A DNA stretch of 64,000 nt from Paramecium pentaurelia (Eukaryota; Ciliophora; Oligohymenophorea; Peniculida; Parameciidae). The translations under genes were made by a program, and so were the position numbers. The DNA is taken from NCBI GenBank assembly GCA_905183005.1, contig CAJJDO010000052.1:216020-280019 (forward strand). The letters are read 5' to 3'. This document shows positions 60,581 to 64,000 of the stretch, piece by piece. Position 1 is the first letter of the stretch, and every line of letters begins with the position of its first letter. Below the pieces are notes generated by a model. The model worked only from the letters and a program-made list of their open reading frames with translations, had not been told where the DNA came from and searched no databases.

Positions 60581-61286
60581 TTTTATAATTTAATTTGAAT
60601 TAGAATATATTGATCAAAGAAATAATCAAATAATATAGTAAATTAAATTATATTGATAATTTTGAAAGACATTTAAAAAACCAATTGAATCTATAATCAA
60701 TAAAGAAAATAGTAAAGAATGTAGATAATAAATTGAAGTATTTTCATTTTTAGACTAAGAATGATTCATATAATTCAATATTAAAAAATTTACATAAGAT
60801 ATATCTTTGAAGAATAATAAATTATATTATTTATAAGGATTATTAAGGAAAATAAGTTTCCATAAGAAATTAATTTATAGTTCCATAATAAGCTTTTTAG
60901 ATTAAAGATTAAAATTTTAATCTAAGTTCATATATATTAATCTTAAAAATAAATTTAAGAAAGACATTTAGAAATAATTCTGAGAATAAAATATAAAATA
61001 ATACAAGATATAATAAAAATATATCAATATCATTTTTATTTTACATAGTAATATATAACAAACATGAGATTAAATTAATGATCAGTAATTGAATTAGAAT
61101 ATAGAGAAGCTGAGTAATAATTCTTAATATTTATAAATAGAAACAATTAATTGATAATTACATATAGTATTTGATTTATGAATATTTTTATATTATTAAA
61201 TGAGCTAATTTGAAATGATTATTTAATATATTAGATCTTAATTTTAATTGGAATAGCATTGTTAATTTAAAATTAAAATCAAAAGC
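60581..61286. other. Intergenic, no gene seen
   Basis: About 700 bp between divergent genes, AT-rich on both strands, no supported frame. Confidence 0.55.
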
Positions 61287-62851
61287 ATGATTCTTTTGAT
61301 GCTTTTTTTATTTATTTTCACATTATTAATTAAAGCCTAGGCTATAGATAATTTAACAATCAACTAGGAATATTAAGAGACTGGTACTATTTTCAAATTG
61401 ATTGACTCTCAATATCAAGTAATTTAGAGTGTTCAAAATACTACTTTCTACTTTTAACCTTTCTAAATAGATTAAGATAAATATATAACAGTTGAGTATG
61501 AACTATTGTTTGAATAGATAGGTTGATTTTTGGATATCCTCAAGATGGAGATGTAAATATAGAGTTCTCAATCACAAAAAATAAGAAAGATAATACTAGT
61601 TCTAAGAATGATGTATTCTATGATATTAACGGACAATTTTTGAAGAAGGCATATCAAATGATTTAAATAAACCCATTTACTTTTAATAACAATGATAAAT
61701 ACTACATTGATATTCTAATAAGAGATACTCATTTTACAGATTATTAATATATAATTAAAATAACAAAAACTAATAATAAGAAATGTCCAAATGACTGTGG
61801 AAATTAATAATCAGGATTATGTTATACAGAAAATGGAATTTGTGCTTGTTCTTCATAATATGTAGACTTAGATTGTTCTAGATTAGCAACTCCCTTATCA
61901 TTAAAACAACCTCTTAAAAATATAGCTATATAAAAAAAGGATTATTTCTATTTTGAAAGAGATTCATTAATCCCTAACATAACTTTGAATTTGGGTTTAA
62001 TGAATTCTTAATATCATGTTTCTGATGTTTAAGCATATATAATGTATGAAAACTTTGAATGTGGACTAGCAAATGAAGGATATTTTAATTATTACATTTC
62101 TTTTCATGATCAATCCTCTTAATCTGTATAAATAGATTTGTCACCATTGATATATGATCAATATATTGAAAGATATTAAAGATTATTGATCACTGTAACA
62201 ACATAAACACCAGCTCTTATATATATTTCTCTAAGTTTATCATCTACTGATGGTAATCTTGAAATGGATTAAAGCTTAGTCATTGTATATGTTTTAGTTT
62301 CTATAGCAATTATGTTATTGGTGGCTTGGATTATTATTATATTGATAAGATATAGAAGAAGTTCAAGAGTACAAGATGAAACTAATACAATTTCTAATTC
62401 TCAAATCAATAATAATAATAATATTAATAATAGAAGAAATAAATCAATTTTAAATACTAATCTTCTAGATTAATATATGCCTAAATTATAATATTCTTAA
62501 ATCTTAGAAATCCCAGAAATTCAAGAATAAGATGTTTAGGAAGCATGTTCAGTTTGTTTAATAGAATATTAAAAATATTGTATTTGTAGATTGACTCCTT
62601 GTCATCATATATTCCATCCTGATTGTTTATAATAATGGATATTAAAACATGAAAATTGTCCTCTCTGTAGAACACCCTTAGATCAAAAATCATTAAAAGA
62701 ATTGATTGATAAAAATGCTAATTAAACTTTTAAGTTTTATTAAACAACCAACAAATAAACTAATTAGAATGCTATATTACAAAGTTAATTGTTCTCCAAT
62801 GCTTAGACTGAATTAAGAATCATTGCTCATAATTCAATTGACAATCAATGA
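61287..62851 (+). CDS. Transmembrane RING-H2 ubiquitin ligase with EGF-like domain
   Basis: 513 residues after one 23-nt intron. Signal peptide (MILLMLFLFIFTLLIKAQA), a lumenal part, an EGF-like module with six Cys (KCPNDCGNQQSGLCYTENGI, CACSSQYVDLDC), a second lumenal region, then the membrane helix LVIVYVLVSIAIMLLVAWII. A poly-Asn stretch follows and the RING-H2 finger: EACSVCLIEYQKYC, RLTPCHHIFHPDCLQQWI, ENCPLCRTPL (C3H2C3 spacing). It resembles Goliath/RNF13-type membrane E3 ligases, although the lumenal part here carries EGF instead of a clear PA domain. Confidence 0.88.
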
Positions 62852-62909
62852 TTTAAATATATTTTTTATTGAATTAATTAATTTATTAAAAATATATTAT
62901 TTAAAATTG

Positions 62910-63293
62910 ATGGGAGATTTACCAAATTGGGAAATTAATGATCATAATGAAATTTATATAATCAAAGCAGAATCAATGAAAAAATCATATGAAGGAATTG
63001 TAAAAAAACTACAAAAAGAAAGAGTAAAATATGTCAAATAATAAAATTCCAACGAAGAACATTAATAAGATAAATCCACCTCAGATCTCATTTAATAATT
63101 CTCCCTTCTTAAATAAGAATTTATTATGAGATATTAAACCAAAGCCTCAATGCAAAGGGGTTAACTTAAGCTAAAGAAAAGAATAGAATTAGTCCAAGAG
63201 TAGTTAAAAGAATAAAGTAAAATACAATAATATTAATAATAATAATAATAACAATAATAATAATAATTAAATTAGTTTAGAAAAATGCCTTGA
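62910..63293 (+). CDS. Small polyglutamine coiled-coil protein
   Basis: Intronless, 127 residues. MGDLPNWEINDHNEIYIIKA, then a coiled coil (AESMKKSYEGIVKKLQKERV) and a pure Gln run near the end encoded by TAA/CAA repeats (about 63227-63264). Gly2 is present, but Asp3 makes myristoylation unlikely. No family recognised. Follows the RING gene by 58 bp. Confidence 0.6.
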
Positions 63294-63335
63294 TTTTTTT
63301 ACATTTATTATGTGATTTTTAAGTAATCTAAACTA

Positions 63336-63992
63336 TCAATTTATATATTTCATATGTATATGAGTTTATGATCTTTGTCTTGAAGGCAAAGGTTAATTTA
63401 ATTTTCTAACAGAAGAATAATTTTATTAATGATTCTATTATTTTTATTAACTTGTAGTCCTCTAATTATTTATTAATCCTTAATTATTTTCCTTATTATT
63501 ATTATTATAATGAATAGAGTTGTCTCTATGACCAACCAAAGCTCTTACACTTATTACATCTTTATGAGGTTAACCCTCATTCATTATTTAGCTTTACTAT
63601 AAATTTCGCGCTTTTTAATCTGATCCTTATAAGGTGGTTCCAGACTTTTATAAATTATTATAGGAATGTTATTATAACTATTTGGAAGGATTCTTTTATG
63701 TAGATTATATTTATTGATTAAGAGCATCATAATTTTATTTAATTTTTTACAAGCTATCTAATTATTTAAGTAATTTCTTTAATTCTGTTTTGGATATTAA
63801 GTAGAAATCAAATTGATCTGAATTATGGACTTATCCTTAAAAATATCCAACTTTCTAATCAAAAATACTAGTGCGATCAGTAAAAAAGGATTGTATATTT
63901 GGGATTGACATTTCTTCTGTTTTTAGATTGAGTGTATTTTATTCTTCTTATTTTGGACTGAATGATAGATAGATATGATCAATTTGTTCCAT
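63336..63992 (-). CDS. Hypothetical Gln/Asn-rich protein
   Basis: Intronless, 218 residues, ATG 63992 and TGA 63336; the gene just fits inside the window. N-terminus MEQIDHIYLSFSPKQEEQNT; a short coiled coil (ISKTELKKLLKQLDSLQKIK) follows; the rest is low-complexity Gln, Asn and Ser. A block HKDVISVRALVGHRDNSIHY stands out but I cannot assign it. A second in-frame ATG lies 34 codons downstream (MSIPNIQSFFTDRTSIF). Confidence 0.6.
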
Positions 63993-64000
63993 TTAATATT

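Overview
The window looks like macronuclear DNA of a ciliate, most probably Paramecium or a close relative. Three things point there. (1) Every recognisable protein reads through TAA and TAG where glutamine is expected, and TGA is the only stop. (2) Introns are tiny (20-34 nt), start with GT, end with AG, and many predicted proteins only join up after removing them. (3) The DNA is very AT-rich and densely packed with genes on both strands. A standard-code ORF search shows only fragments, so genes here were rebuilt by reading all frames with the ciliate code and joining exons at GT..AG; for most multi-exon genes the total coding length then came out divisible by three. No rRNA, tRNA, CRISPR array or transposon was recognised. 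I ran no searches, so family names rest on motifs I can see.

Layout. 1-9 kb: a coiled-coil gene cut by the left edge, a small lipid-anchored-type protein (MGNGCS start), an ULK/ATG1-like kinase, a secreted H-type-lectin-like protein, a basic Gln-rich protein and a GSK3 kinase. 8.8-11.2 kb: a disrupted gene, a CIMIP2-like ciliary protein and a decayed PDI fragment. 11.2-16.3 kb: CDC5L and PRP28, two spliceosome factors transcribed divergently from one 170-bp gap, then a small membrane protein. 16-23 kb: a hypothetical protein, an ammonium transporter that lacks both twin histidines, a TM9SF (nonaspanin), a Gln-rich protein and a two-domain cystatin. 23-27 kb: one 1,277-residue protein that joins a RING-like domain, NF-X1 zinc fingers, an R3H-like segment and a SAC3 domain. 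27-34.8 kb: DHHC palmitoyltransferase, two Gln-rich proteins, SHAQKYF-type Myb, RAB1 and a lysophospholipid-acyltransferase-like protein. 36-45 kb: a membrane protein with a histidine-kinase-like C-terminus, the second lectin paralogue (inverted relative to the first), a second ULK-like kinase and an SPX-EXS phosphate exporter (XPR1/PHO1).

45.4-47.7 kb holds two identical 1,107-bp units separated by a single N. This is almost certainly an unresolved contig overlap, so the zinc-finger gene inside is counted twice. 47.7-64 kb: an OSCA/TMEM63 channel, an AGC kinase with a PH/TH1-like N-terminus, a MORN protein, an LRR protein with an EF-hand-like loop, a short 84-residue protein, an IQ-MORN protein, a coiled-coil protein, an EGF-TM-RING-H2 ubiquitin ligase, a polyQ protein and a Gln-rich protein ending at the right edge.

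Functionally the window is ordinary housekeeping with a signalling, membrane and cilium flavour. Several proteins start with MG plus Cys/Ser nearby, suggesting N-myristoylation/palmitoylation, and a DHHC enzyme sits in the same window. The most unusual items are the NF-X1/SAC3 fusion, the ammonium transporter without twin histidines, the paired cystatin domains with matching introns, the degenerate histidine-kinase-like protein and the run of decayed reading frames near 9-11 kb.
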